Source of the DNA: Myxococcales bacterium
Lineage (GTDB): Bacteria; Myxococcota_A; Polyangia; Polyangiales; Houyiibacteriaceae
Direction of reading: 5' to 3'
DNA length: 53,952 nt
NCBI GenBank assembly: GCA_024643985.1
Contig: JAHELW010000004.1
Coordinates: 1-53,952, forward strand
In this document: positions 1-8,431 of the stretch, piece by piece
How positions within the stretch are numbered: position 1 is the first letter of the stretch
How the letters are laid out: each line of letters opens with the position of its first letter
Position numbers and translations under genes: made by a program
Notes under the pieces: model-generated
Databases searched by the model: none
What the model was told of the DNA's origin: nothing
The model's input: only the letters and a program-made list of their open reading frames with translations

Positions 1-216
1 TTGAGGTCGATTCACCTCGACTTGGATGCTGACCACGGACGGCGAAACCGATTCGGCCACCGAGGTGAGCGCGCCTTCGAACGCCCGGGCGCGTGCGAGC
101 GCGTCTTCGTCGACCGTCCCCTGACGCGGTGACGCGGAAGCGGTGCCGAGCGCGACGAGCGCCAGCATCGCCGAGAGAGCGAGGGCCGCCCTCGTCGTAA
201 GCTTGGATGCGAACAT
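1..216 (-). CDS. HtrA/DegP-like secreted serine protease, N-terminal fragment
   Basis: Partial gene running off the left edge; 72 codons are visible. The product begins with a basic stretch, a hydrophobic Ala/Leu segment and an Ala-Ser-Ala cleavage-like site, i.e. a signal peptide, followed by a segment reading VAESVSPSVVSIQVE. That phrase is typical of the start of the trypsin-like domain in periplasmic HtrA/DegP proteases, which degrade or refold damaged envelope proteins. The start at 216 is preferred over the ATG at 222 because a GGGAGG ribosome site (224-230) then lies about 8 bases upstream. It follows two sensor-kinase genes on the same strand after a gap of about 100 bases, so co-transcription is possible. 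The catalytic triad lies outside the window, so the family call rests on the N-terminus only. Confidence 0.55.
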   Translation of the reverse strand, partial: MFASKLTTRAALALSAMLALVALGTASASPRQGTVDEDALARARAFEGALTSVAESVSPSVVSIQVEVNRPQ

Positions 217-323
217 CAACATGACCTCCCTATTGCGCCGACAACGCGCAGAGCAACGGTTTGATTCCACCCATGCGCCAGGCTCCCGCGTTCGGCGGAC
301 GGAAATGGCGCGATTTCGAGCGT

Positions 324-2012
324 TTACGCGGGCAGGCAGGGCAGCGTGACCAGGACGCGCGTACCGCCGCCGATGCGGCTGTCGATCTCGATCGCGCCGC
401 GGTGCCGCTCGACGATGCTCTTCACGATCGAGAGCCCGAGACCGGTCCCCTTGCCGCGGCGCCGCGTCGAGAAGAACGGCTCGAAGACGCGCTCGAGATC
501 GTCCGCCGCGATGCCCACGCCGTCGTCCTCGACGAGGATGTGAATGCGGTCCTGGCCGTGGAGGCGGGTCGTCAGCCGGATGGTGCCGCCTTCATCGTGT
601 GCGGCGTTGCACGCGTTCGTAATCAGATTGACGAAGACCTGGTGAAGCTGGCCCGGGACGGCGCTGACCTTGGGCAGGCTCGTAGCGTACTCGCGGACGA
701 CGGTCACTTGGGCCTCGCGGATCAGGTGCTCGCAGAAACCGACGGCTTCGTCGAGCACTTCGTGGACTCCGAGCGGTCGCGCCTCCTCCCTCGAGGGACG
801 GGCGTACGTCAGCAGGTTTCGAGTGAAGGACATGATTCGGTCCGAGCTTCTCAGGATTCGTTCGATGCGCTTGAGGTCGGACTCCTCCGCGCCGGTGCGT
901 CGGAGCTTGCTGAGCAGGTACTCGCCGTAGACGGAGATGCTCGTCAGTGGGTTGTTGATCTCGTGCACGATCCCCGCGGCGAGCTGCCCTAGCGTCGCGA
1001 GCTTCTCTGCGTGGATGACCTGTCCTTCGAGCTCTCGGACCTCCGTGCGGTCCTGGCCGATCGCGATCACGCCGGCGACGCGTCCCTCCGAGTCGAGGAT
1101 GGGCGCGAGGCTGAAACGAAGCCGGGCTTGTCCGCCCCCGGCTTTAGGCAGCCTGAGCTCGAATGGAGCGACGTCACGGCCGCGAAGCGCGTCGACGAAT
1201 GCGGAAAGGACACGCGCCCTCTCTCTCGGGCCCGCGAGTTGAAGCACGTCCCTCGTCTCCAGTGTGCCTCGATCGAGGCCCGTGATTCGAACGAACGAGC
1301 TACTCACCACTCGAATGCCGCGGTCGCGGCCGACGACCAGCACGGGAATGTTCGCGTGCTCGAGGAGCTTTTCGAGATAGTCGCGAAGGTGGAGCGCCTC
1401 TCGACGTAAACGCCCGCCTGTGAGCGCCGAGCTCACCTGGGCAGCCGCGATTAGCAGCGCGTCCTCGAGCTTGGTTGGCACCTCGGCCCCGCGGTCTAGC
1501 TCGGCCGCGACGACCCCGACGACCTCTCCTGCGATACAGAGAGGCGCATCGAGCCCGTCGCTCGGCTGCTCGGGGTCGGTGGGCCCCGCCGCGAGAATCG
1601 GCCGGTACGTGCGGCGCAGAGTCATTCCGGTGGGCTCCGAGTACGGCAGCGGCAATCCCGCTCGCGACAGCGCGGCCTCGGTGATCGAGACTTCGCTCGC
1701 CTCGTCGGGCCTGACGTGGTGCGTGGTCGCCTGGACGATCGCGGCCGGCTCGACGCCACGCGGGGCGAGTCTCATCGCGAAACGGGTCGTCGGATAGAGG
1801 CGCTCGAGCGCGTGCACGAACGAGCGCAAGATCCTCTCGTCGCTCGCGAACCCTTCGGTCTCGCGTTCTGCCTGGCGGAGCGACTCGAGGATTTGGGGTA
1901 GCGTGGTCGCCGCTTTCCCGCGACGCCTCGGTGAGATGATGGACTTCACCGCGGAGACTCGCGGCTCCGCGCTTGGACGGCTAGAGGACTTCTTTCGCGC
2001 GGAGTCGTCCAT
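324..2012 (-). CDS. GAF-like/PAS sensor histidine kinase
   Basis: A 562-residue soluble histidine kinase. Residues about 50-200 look GAF-like, 210-325 form a PAS fold, and 333-400 are the HisKA dimerisation helix pair with an H-box reading IVHEINNPL (phospho-acceptor His350). The ATPase domain (about 410-560) is complete: N-box FVNLITNACNAA near 460, G1 DDGVG at 496-500 and G2 GTGLGLS near 522-528. No transmembrane segment is evident, so it should sense a cytoplasmic cue. It lies 3 bases downstream of another PAS kinase that lacks an ATPase domain, so the two are almost certainly co-expressed and may work as a pair. No response regulator is adjacent, which is common for orphan kinases of Myxococcota. 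Confidence 0.9.
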   Translation of the reverse strand: MDDSARKKSSSRPSAEPRVSAVKSIISPRRRGKAATTLPQILESLRQAERETEGFASDERILRSFVHALERLYPTTRFAMRLAPRGVEPAAIVQATTHHVRPDEASEVSITEAALSRAGLPLPYSEPTGMTLRRTYRPILAAGPTDPEQPSDGLDAPLCIAGEVVGVVAAELDRGAEVPTKLEDALLIAAAQVSSALTGGRLRREALHLRDYLEKLLEHANIPVLVVGRDRGIRVVSSSFVRITGLDRGTLETRDVLQLAGPRERARVLSAFVDALRGRDVAPFELRLPKAGGGQARLRFSLAPILDSEGRVAGVIAIGQDRTEVRELEGQVIHAEKLATLGQLAAGIVHEINNPLTSISVYGEYLLSKLRRTGAEESDLKRIERILRSSDRIMSFTRNLLTYARPSREEARPLGVHEVLDEAVGFCEHLIREAQVTVVREYATSLPKVSAVPGQLHQVFVNLITNACNAAHDEGGTIRLTTRLHGQDRIHILVEDDGVGIAADDLERVFEPFFSTRRRGKGTGLGLSIVKSIVERHRGAIEIDSRIGGGTRVLVTLPCLPA

Positions 2013-2015
2013 CGC

Positions 2016-3404
2016 TCAGCCCTTGGCTCCTGAATCGTTGGGCGCATCGGCTGCCCGGTCCAAGTCGAAGATCTTTTGATGACCCACGTAGGCCGTCGTT
2101 TCGTAGCGCGTGATCTTGCCGATCTTGCGAACGATGTCGGCCATGCGCTCCGCTTCCTTGATGAGCACCTCCGCGGCCTTGGCGGCCGTCGAGCCGGGCT
2201 CGGACTGGCGCTGCAGGAGCTCCGCGTAGGCCATCATGCTGGTCAGCGGCTGGTTCAGCTCGTGTGCGGCCGTCCCTGCGAGCTCCGCCAAGACGCCCTG
2301 CTTCTCGGTGAAAGCGAGCTTCTTCTGGGCGTCCGCGAGCCGTTCCTCGACCCGGATGCGGTCGCGAAGATCGGCGAAAATCAGCACGATTGCCGAGGGC
2401 TCGCCTCCCTCGTAGATCAGCGAGGCGGAGAGCTGAACGGGGATCCGCTCGCCGTGGACGTTCAGCAGATCCAGCATCGTGGGCTCGAGCCGCCCCTCTC
2501 CCCCGTGCTCCGGCGCGAAGAGCCGTTTCATGACCAGCTCCGCGGCAGAGCGGCCCAACAGATCTTCGAGCTTGACGTTTCCGAGCGTGTCGGCGACGTG
2601 CCGCCCGGAGATCGTTTCTGCGCTCGGGTTGAACAAGACGACCCGCCGATCGATGTCGGTGGCGACGATCGCGTCGACGCTGGCATTGATCAGGGACTCT
2701 AGAAACTCCATGGTCTTCAGGAGCTCCCGCTCCGTCTCGCGCTGATCGGTGACGTCCTCGAACGAAATCACGGTGTGGTCCTCTGCGCCGATCAGCGGCG
2801 CAAAGGAGGCGCTGCAAACGATCTGGGTCCCATCCCGGCGGACGAGGCGGACGTCCATGCCGCGCGGATACTGCCCGTGGGAGAGAACCTCCCGAATCCG
2901 AGCCAGGTCTTCCCGAGAGACGAGCTCACCGATGTCGCCCGCAGCAATCGTCTCCTCGCGATGCCCGACGATTTCGAAGGAGCGCGGATTGGCAAACACC
3001 ATCTCGAGGTCCGAGTCGACCACCATGATGCCGAGCGCCATCGAGGCGAACGTCTTCGCATAGCGCCTGCGCAGGTTCTCGAGCGGGGAACGCGCGAGAA
3101 GGCGCTCCAGCCGCGTGACCAGCTCGGAGCCCTGCATGGGCCGGAAGCAGATGTCGTCGGCGACCTGGTCGGCGCCTTCGGGTGGCGGCTCCTCGACGAT
3201 CAGCAGCACCGGCTTGCCGCGCGGCGGGCTCCAGCCGGCGGCGGCCGGGTCGGATCCGTCGAGCACCACGACCTCCTGCGCGAGCACGCCCTCCTCGGCG
3301 GACTCGGGTGCGAGCCACTCGACGGACCAGTCAGCGCCCTCCAGCGCCGCGGTGAGCTGCTGGTAGAGAGTTCGATCGGTCGAGATCAGCGCCAGAGCAG
3401 GCAT
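2016..3404 (-). CDS. PAS-PAS-HisKA protein lacking the ATPase domain
   Basis: A 462-residue signalling protein. The first 100 or so residues resemble a diverged receiver domain (hydrophobic strand ending VVVLDGSD). Two PAS domains follow (about 115-230 and 235-350), then a HisKA H-box reading TAAHELNQPLTSM with His381. The protein stops 81 residues after that histidine, with no N-, G1- or G2-box, so it cannot bind ATP by itself. The stop lies 3 bases before the start of a complete histidine kinase. I saw no frameshift linking the C-terminus to a lost ATPase domain. ATG 3404 is chosen over an upstream TTG at 3461 because the longer form would run up to the start of the divergent murI. It may be a phosphotransfer or dimerisation partner for the downstream kinase; that is inference. 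Confidence 0.85.
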   Translation of the reverse strand: MPALALISTDRTLYQQLTAALEGADWSVEWLAPESAEEGVLAQEVVVLDGSDPAAAGWSPPRGKPVLLIVEEPPPEGADQVADDICFRPMQGSELVTRLERLLARSPLENLRRRYAKTFASMALGIMVVDSDLEMVFANPRSFEIVGHREETIAAGDIGELVSREDLARIREVLSHGQYPRGMDVRLVRRDGTQIVCSASFAPLIGAEDHTVISFEDVTDQRETERELLKTMEFLESLINASVDAIVATDIDRRVVLFNPSAETISGRHVADTLGNVKLEDLLGRSAAELVMKRLFAPEHGGEGRLEPTMLDLLNVHGERIPVQLSASLIYEGGEPSAIVLIFADLRDRIRVEERLADAQKKLAFTEKQGVLAELAGTAAHELNQPLTSMMAYAELLQRQSEPGSTAAKAAEVLIKEAERMADIVRKIGKITRYETTAYVGHQKIFDLDRAADAPNDSGAKG

Positions 3405-3463
3405 CTGCGCCCAGCCTACCAGAGACCACCCCCAAGTGGCTCTTTCAGGGCGGGTGTGCAACC

Positions 3464-4282
3464 TTGGCGCGCACGGGGCACGTGGGAAAGCCGATTGGCA
3501 TCTTCGACTCGGGGCTCGGCGGCTTGACCGTCGCCCGCGCCATCCGCGGCGCGCTGCCCGCGGAGCATCTCGTCTACCTCGGCGACACTGCGCGCGTCCC
3601 CTACGGCACGCGGAGCGCCGAAACCGTCGTGCGCTACGCCATCGGGTGCGCGGAGCGCTTGCTGAGCCACGACATCAAGCTGCTCGTCGTCGCATGCAAT
3701 ACGGCGAGCGGCGTCGCGCTCGAGGAACTTCGGAGCCGGCTCGACATCCCCGTCGTCGGCGTGATCGAGCCCGGCGCCCAAGTCGGGGTCAGAGCCTCGC
3801 GCAGCGGCCGAATCGGCGTCCTCGCAACGCCCGGCACGGTTTCTTCAGGCGCGTACGAGCGCGCAATTCACGCTGAAAACCCCGCCGCGCAGGTGTTTGC
3901 TCAGCCGGCGCCGCTCTTCGTGCCCCTCGCGGAGGAAGGCTGGGTGACCGGTGAGGTCCCGCGGCTGGCCGCCGACCGCTATCTCCGGCCGCTCGTCGAG
4001 GCCGACGTCGATACGATCGTCCTCGGATGCACCCATTATCCGCTCCTTCACGAGACGATCCACGACGTCGCAGCGGAGCTGCTGGGCCACGAGGTCGTCG
4101 TCGTCGATAGCGCCGAGGCGACCGCCGGGGCGCTCGGGGACCTAGAGCTCGATTTGGAGGCTGGGTCGGAGGGCGAGCTCCAAATCCTCGTCACCGATCT
4201 TCCCGGCCAATTTGCCGCCTCCGCCTCGAGATTCCTGGGGCGGCCGCTCGACGGGCTCGACATCCGCGCCGTCGACCTCTGA
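3464..4282 (+). CDS. murI: glutamate racemase
   Basis: Converts L-glutamate to D-glutamate for peptidoglycan stem peptides, in the cytoplasm. The 272-residue product carries the family hallmarks in order: FDSGLGGLTV near the N-terminus, YLGDTARVPYG, the first catalytic cysteine in VVACNTAS, and the second in LGCTHYPLL. Both catalytic cysteines are present, and the length is usual for the family. The start is uncertain: TTG 3464 or the in-frame GTG 3482, which would begin at VGKPIGIFDSG; an AGGGCGGG stretch upstream fits the TTG somewhat better. It is divergent from the PAS/HisKA gene and stands about 50 bases before a Ser/Thr kinase gene that has its own promoter-like sequence. Confidence 0.95.
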   Translation: MARTGHVGKPIGIFDSGLGGLTVARAIRGALPAEHLVYLGDTARVPYGTRSAETVVRYAIGCAERLLSHDIKLLVVACNTASGVALEELRSRLDIPVVGVIEPGAQVGVRASRSGRIGVLATPGTVSSGAYERAIHAENPAAQVFAQPAPLFVPLAEEGWVTGEVPRLAADRYLRPLVEADVDTIVLGCTHYPLLHETIHDVAAELLGHEVVVVDSAEATAGALGDLELDLEAGSEGELQILVTDLPGQFAASASRFLGRPLDGLDIRAVDL

Positions 4283-4284
4283 CC

Positions 4285-4313
4285 TTGAATTTACAGTGTC
4301 ACCGCTTTAGTAT
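4285..4313 (+). promoter_or_regulatory. candidate sigma-70-type promoter of the kinase-receiver gene
   Basis: TTGAAT (4285-4290) and TAGTAT (4308-4313) are separated by 17 bases in a conspicuously AT-rich island immediately after murI. Just downstream AGTAT...ATACT forms a short inverted repeat (4309-4322), and AAGGGGGG precedes the ATG at 4336. Pattern match only. Confidence 0.5.
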
Positions 4314-4335
4314 ATAAATACTGATAAGGGGGGAC

Positions 4336-5643
4336 ATGGTTGGACATGCGATTGCGGCTAGCGAGCCGCCCGTCGGCGAAGACAACCGGATCTTCGCGAC
4401 CGGGGAGCTGTTGGATGGGGTCTACGAGATCATGCAGCTTCTCGGGCGCGGCGGGATGGGCCAGGTGTTCGAGGCGCACGATCACCTGCTCAACCGGCGA
4501 GTCGCCATCAAGGCTGCCTGGCCGAACCCGTTGAGCCCGCCGCTTCGAAACGAGGCGCGTGCGCTCGCGGCCTTCCAACATCCGAGCCTAGTTGCCGTGC
4601 ACACGCTCGGAGAGCACCGCGGGATCGACTACTTGGTGATGGAGCGGGTCTACGGGGTGTCGCTGACCCAGCACGCGTCGACGCGTTGGGGAACCGGCCA
4701 GGAGTTCAGCCCAGAGGAGGTCGTTCAGATCGTGCTGCCTGCCGCCGAAGGGCTGAGCGTCGTTCACCGTGCCGGGCTGGTCCATCGAGACATCAAGCCC
4801 GACAACATCATGCTCACGCCGGCTCATCGCGTGATCTTGATGGACTTCGGCCTCGTCCTACCTCAGTTCGACGTCAACGGGCAGCAGCGCGTGGCCGGCT
4901 CGCCCCCCTACATGGCTCCCGAAGCGTTGATGAATACCGCCGAGCCCGGAAGCGGACACCTGGTCGACATCTTCGGACTCGGCGTCGTGGCTTACGAGCT
5001 TCTCACCGGAGCGCGTCCGTACGCGGGCATGACGATTCGGGAGGTGATCGCTGCGCACGAGCGAGGGCAGCCCGAGCCGCTCGCGGAGCTCCGACCCGAC
5101 TGTCCGCTCCCGCTTTGCCAGGCGGTCCACGAAATGCTGAGCCCGAACCCGCAGCTCCGAATTCAAAGCGCGGAGGCGGCCGCTTGGCAGATGCGGGCCG
5201 CGCAAAGCGACCGGGCCCAGAGCGAACAACGGGCTCTGCGCCATGCGAAACCGCTTTCGGTTCTCGTCGTGGACGACGACGTCGATCTCGCCAAGATTTT
5301 GAGCTTTTACGTTCGCCAGATCGTCGGCCGCGTGGAGATCCGCGTCGCCCACGATGGAGAAGAGGCCGTGAAGGCCGTCCAAAAAGAAGAGCCCGACGTC
5401 ATGCTGCTCGACCTGCACATGCCTCGTATGAATGGCGTCGAGGTCTGCATGCAGTTGAAAGGGGAGGGGCTCGCGCAGAATTGCTCGATCATCTCGGTCA
5501 GCGCGGGTGCGCAGGAGCACGACGTGCAGCTTCTACACCAGCTTGGCATTCACCATTTCCTCGAAAAGGGGTCGAACCTACGTGAGCGGCTTCGCACGGT
5601 CTTCGGTGAGGTGTGCGGCGATCGGACCCTAGCGGCAGAGTGA
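4336..5643 (+). CDS. Ser/Thr protein kinase fused to a C-terminal receiver domain
   Basis: A 435-residue soluble protein joining two signalling systems. Residues 28-290 are a eukaryotic-type kinase: glycine loop GRGGMGQV (37-44), catalytic lysine 59, HRDIKPDN with Asp152, DFG at 170-172 and an APE-like MAPE near 193. Residues about 306-430 form a response-regulator receiver: acidic DDD cluster near 313-315, phospho-acceptor Asp359 in LLDLHMP, a serine in the usual Thr/Ser position (ISVSAG) and a C-terminal Lys in FLEKG. No transmembrane helix or output domain follows, so the receiver probably gates or localises the kinase. ATG 4336 is preceded by AAGGGGGG at good spacing. The gene is separate from DUF4112 downstream by about 20 bases. 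Confidence 0.92.
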   Translation: MVGHAIAASEPPVGEDNRIFATGELLDGVYEIMQLLGRGGMGQVFEAHDHLLNRRVAIKAAWPNPLSPPLRNEARALAAFQHPSLVAVHTLGEHRGIDYLVMERVYGVSLTQHASTRWGTGQEFSPEEVVQIVLPAAEGLSVVHRAGLVHRDIKPDNIMLTPAHRVILMDFGLVLPQFDVNGQQRVAGSPPYMAPEALMNTAEPGSGHLVDIFGLGVVAYELLTGARPYAGMTIREVIAAHERGQPEPLAELRPDCPLPLCQAVHEMLSPNPQLRIQSAEAAAWQMRAAQSDRAQSEQRALRHAKPLSVLVVDDDVDLAKILSFYVRQIVGRVEIRVAHDGEEAVKAVQKEEPDVMLLDLHMPRMNGVEVCMQLKGEGLAQNCSIISVSAGAQEHDVQLLHQLGIHHFLEKGSNLRERLRTVFGEVCGDRTLAAE

Positions 5644-5664
5644 GACCGCGCCTACAGTCGACGC

Positions 5665-6162
5665 ATGGACGGCTCGACCGACTCCACGTCGAGGCTTCGA
5701 CGTTGGGCTGAGCGCCTCGTCACGCTACTCGACGATCGGTTTCGAATCCCGGGAACGGATGTCCGGTTCGGCCTCGACCCGATCATTGGAATCCTGTTTC
5801 CCGGGATCGGCGATGCGGTGACCGGCACGGGCGCGATCGGACTGCTGACCCTCGCGGTTCGACGCGGCGTGCCGCGAATCGTCTTGTGGCGCATGGTCCT
5901 CAACGTCTTCATCGACACGATCTTCGGCTCGCTCCCCGTCGTCGGCGACATCTTCGACGTGGCGTTCAAGGCCAATCGCCGAAATCTCGAGCTCATCCGC
6001 GCGCATGAGAGCCCCGACTCCAAGGCGGCACCGTGGGACTACGTCGTCGTGGCGCTCGGCGTGAGCCTCGCGATCGTGAGCATCGTCGCCCCGCTGGTCG
6101 CGGTGTTCTACTTTGGCTTCAACTACGGACCCGAGCTTCTCGAGCGTCTTCGCGCTCCGTGA
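5665..6162 (+). CDS. DUF4112 family membrane protein
   Basis: A 165-residue protein matching the DUF4112 pattern: an amphipathic N-terminus with LLDDRFRIPGT, a glycine/proline-rich membrane segment IGILFPGIGDAVTG, then LPVVGDIFDVAFKANRRN, and a final hydrophobic helix near 125-150. Two or three membrane segments are likely, so the product sits in the inner membrane. Function is unknown for the family. It follows the kinase-receiver gene by 21 bases and may share its transcript. Its last 44 bases overlap the convergent coiled-coil gene. Confidence 0.85.
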   Translation: MDGSTDSTSRLRRWAERLVTLLDDRFRIPGTDVRFGLDPIIGILFPGIGDAVTGTGAIGLLTLAVRRGVPRIVLWRMVLNVFIDTIFGSLPVVGDIFDVAFKANRRNLELIRAHESPDSKAAPWDYVVVALGVSLAIVSIVAPLVAVFYFGFNYGPELLERLRAP

Positions 6163-6412
6163 GGCGCGCTTCGGCCTCATGGAGCTCGCGCTCGAGGTCG
6201 CGGATGCGCCGATTCAAAGCCCGAAGGTCCTTTTGCGTCGCCAGACGCAGCCGGCCCGCCAAACGCTGAATCCGCCGATCCCAAGCCCCCTCGAGGCGCC
6301 CCCGCGCGCGAATCACCCGCACGGCGAGCCGTTGAGCGCGTGGGTCGCCGATCAGGGCCGCAAATCGCGGATCCTGCATGAGTGACAGGAGGCGCTCTCT
6401 CAGCCTACGCAT
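6119..6412 (-). CDS. small Arg/Glu-rich coiled-coil protein
   Basis: A 97-residue, highly charged, helical protein with heptad-like leucines in its second half (residues 55-90, LNRRIRDLERELHEAEARL). I do not recognise the family. It begins 12 bases after the SCP2-domain gene on the same strand and probably ends that small operon. It overlaps the 3' end of DUF4112 by 44 bases on the opposite strand, so part of the overlap could be artefactual, but the coiled-coil pattern and the tight spacing argue for a real gene. No enzyme motif is visible. Confidence 0.6.
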   Translation of the reverse strand: MRRLRERLLSLMQDPRFAALIGDPRAQRLAVRVIRARGRLEGAWDRRIQRLAGRLRLATQKDLRALNRRIRDLERELHEAEARLTEREDAREARVRS

Positions 6413-6424
6413 CGCCTTCGAAGC

Positions 6425-6748
6425 TCACCCGATGACCGACTGCAGCTTGGTCGCAAGCAGCGCGTTCCCGGTGACTCTGATCTTGCCTTGCATGAAGAAC
6501 TGCATCGCCGAGCCCGGCTTGTCGGTCATCGCCTTCCAGTCTTCGCTCGAAAGCTCGATCGTGCATTCCGCGTTGCCGGAGTCCCCTTCGCGGACGCCGG
6601 GCTCATCTTTCATGTCGACCGTCCAGACTCCGCCGCCGTCGCCGTTCACTTTGAAGAGGAATACCGCGTCGACTGCTTTGGCCTTCTCGACGTCGCTTGC
6701 AATGGACGCGGGGATGTCGTGCGTGAATGAAGTCTGCGCGTCGGGCAT
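6425..6748 (-). CDS. SCP2 sterol-carrier domain protein
   Basis: A 107-residue single-domain SCP2-like protein. The sequence contains the usual SCP2 run: a beta strand FLFKVNGDGGGVWTVD, an acidic turn, then CTIELSSEDWKAM and the closing helix SAMQFFMQGKIRVTGN. Such proteins form a hydrophobic cavity that binds fatty acids, acyl-CoA or sterols. ATG 6748 is preferred to the TTG seven codons upstream because the domain begins just after it; no strong ribosome site is visible for either. It sits between the GYNTN-type conserved gene (51 bases upstream) and the coiled-coil gene. A lipid-binding role is family knowledge; the ligand here is unknown. Confidence 0.85.
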   Translation of the reverse strand: MPDAQTSFTHDIPASIASDVEKAKAVDAVFLFKVNGDGGGVWTVDMKDEPGVREGDSGNAECTIELSSEDWKAMTDKPGSAMQFFMQGKIRVTGNALLATKLQSVIG

Positions 6749-6799
6749 GTGAAGAATCGGAGCTAACAACGCGGCCGAAGCGGTGTCAAGCCGCGCAGC

Positions 6800-7327
6800 T
6801 CACGTACCCGTCTCGAGGTCCTGCGCCAGGTACGCGAGGATGACCTCGTCGAGCGTCTTCTCGGTGAGAACCTCGTGGCCGAATGGCGCTGGTGGGATCT
6901 GCGAGATGCGCTTGTGTGAGCCGCTTCCGGGTCGAATCTGCTCGTAGGTCGGCGAGCCTTCGATGAGACGAGCCGCAGCGTGCTCGAGCACTTCGGTCGT
7001 GATCTGGTCGGGGGGCGGTGCATCCTCCGTGCCCTCTTCAGACTCGGCTGCGGCATCGTCGTCGTACTCGCCGTCGCGCAGCGAGATGAACACCCGCTTG
7101 TGCTGCTCCTGCATGAGCTGCTTTACGATCGCGGCGAGGTTCTCTGCCTGTAGATGCTCTTCGTAGGACGTCTTCTCCGATGCGAGTATGCGACCACCGT
7201 CCGCAAAAAGCTGGGTGATGACGTGCGGCCGCTTCACACCCGAATCCTCGGTTTGAATGTGATACAGCTTTCCCTTATGGCGCACGTTCGTGTTGTAACC
7301 CACGAGCGGTGAAGGACTCGCTGCCAT
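6800..7327 (-). CDS. conserved hypothetical protein, GYNTNVRHKGK type
   Basis: A 175-residue soluble protein of unknown function. Its N-terminal half is a strongly motif-like block (GYNTNVRHKGKLYHIQTEDSG, then HVITQLFADGGRILASEKTSYE), which resembles a conserved family I associate with Myxococcota. A central acidic, low-complexity linker (about 100-125) leads to a C-terminal tail with HEVLTEKTLDEVILAYLAQDL. The start at 7327 is chosen because the conserved block begins immediately after it; the reading frame open further upstream would run into the divergent YkgJ-type gene. It begins a minus-strand group with the SCP2 and coiled-coil genes. No catalytic motif is evident. Confidence 0.8.
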   Translation of the reverse strand: MAASPSPLVGYNTNVRHKGKLYHIQTEDSGVKRPHVITQLFADGGRILASEKTSYEEHLQAENLAAIVKQLMQEQHKRVFISLRDGEYDDDAAAESEEGTEDAPPPDQITTEVLEHAAARLIEGSPTYEQIRPGSGSHKRISQIPPAPFGHEVLTEKTLDEVILAYLAQDLETGT

Positions 7328-7396
7328 CTGAAAAGGATATCCCAGAAAACGGGGGTTGACCCCTTTTTCCAAGGATTGAGGAAACCGCGCTCCGCC

Positions 7397-8431
7397 ATGG
7401 CTGGAAACAAGAAGAAAAAAACCAAAGTACGACCGCTGTTGGCTCGGCCCGGGGCCCGGTACACCTGCTTCGGCGACGGCTTGTGCTGCACCGACATCCA
7501 CGGCATCGGACCGTTGACCAAGAAGGAGTGCGCGCAGATGCGCCGCATCGATCGGAGCTCGGCGGGCTGGAACGACGACCACGACGACTACATGCTCAAC
7601 ACGGCGGCAGACGGTGGCTGCGTGTTTCTCATGGCCGATCTACGCTGCGCCGTTCACGCCGAGCTCGGCGCGGAAGCCAAGCCCGATGGCTGCCGGCGGT
7701 TCCCGCTTGGACTGGTCGCGACGCCCGTGGGTGGCCGCATCACGACGGAGCACCGATGTCCGTGCAGAACGATGGGGGACCGACCGGACATCGAGCCGCC
7801 CGACGTCGAGCCCTCGGTGTCCGAGGGAGGGCGGTTGATCGCGGACCGCCGCATCAAGCGTGTGCCCATGACGTCCAAGCGGGACATCAAGTTCTCCGAT
7901 TGGGAGCCGATCGAGGCCGAGTACTTGGCCCGCCTTGGCGGTCGCGAGCCGCTGATTCGGATTCTGGATGTGGAGCCGTTTCCGGCGCTTCGTGGTAGCA
8001 GCTGGAACAAGCAGGCAGACGAGTTCATCGGAGCGCGCGATGGCACCCAGTTCGGCGTTGCGATGGCGTGGGTCGGCGACACGATCGTCGCGATGCGCAA
8101 CGGCCGGAGCCCCCGCCCACCAGGGAGACCATGGGCAGCCGCCTTCGACCGCGCAGAGGCACGTTCTCCCGAGCCGGCGACGAAGCGCGAGGTCTTCGGC
8201 GACTGGCTTGCCGACGAGATCTGGGCGCTCAAGTGGGCGGAGGACCATCACTTCGCGCTCGCGCGTGCGGAGCTCGCGACGCGGTTGGCCGTCGCCGAGG
8301 ACATCTGCAGGCGTTTGCGGAGCTCGGGGCTGCGCGCGGATCGCGCCGCCGCCGAAGCGGTCATGATGGTCGAGGTCGTCGGGGAGTCCGACTACTGGAC
8401 CGAGGTGAAGGACCGCATGCGTGTGTCATGA
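7397..8431 (+). CDS. YkgJ-type cysteine-cluster protein (paralogue 1)
   Basis: A 344-residue protein with the CxxxxxCC-type metal-binding pattern of the YkgJ/UPF0153 group: CFGDGLCC near 24, a Cys in GCVFL, CAVH, a Cys before RRFPLGL and CPCR near 126. A basic N-terminus (KKKKTK) precedes it. The C-terminal 200 residues are helical and include two blocks shared with the second copy in this window (DVEPFPALRG, and FGDWLADEIWALKW). The cysteines probably bind zinc or an iron-sulphur cluster; the function is unknown. ATG 7397 is used rather than a TTG at 7376. The stop overlaps the DUF501 start as ATGA, so translation is coupled. Paralogue 2 lies at about 17.9-19.0 kb. Confidence 0.85.
   Translation: MAGNKKKKTKVRPLLARPGARYTCFGDGLCCTDIHGIGPLTKKECAQMRRIDRSSAGWNDDHDDYMLNTAADGGCVFLMADLRCAVHAELGAEAKPDGCRRFPLGLVATPVGGRITTEHRCPCRTMGDRPDIEPPDVEPSVSEGGRLIADRRIKRVPMTSKRDIKFSDWEPIEAEYLARLGGREPLIRILDVEPFPALRGSSWNKQADEFIGARDGTQFGVAMAWVGDTIVAMRNGRSPRPPGRPWAAAFDRAEARSPEPATKREVFGDWLADEIWALKWAEDHHFALARAELATRLAVAEDICRRLRSSGLRADRAAAEAVMMVEVVGESDYWTEVKDRMRVS

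Noticed and set aside
1981-2817. Frameshift hypothesis joining the HisKA-only protein to an ATPase domain
   Set aside because: The alternate frame at the 3' end reads Arg-rich shadow sequence, and the following gene begins with its own GAF-like and PAS domains before its HisKA, so no lost ATPase segment exists here.
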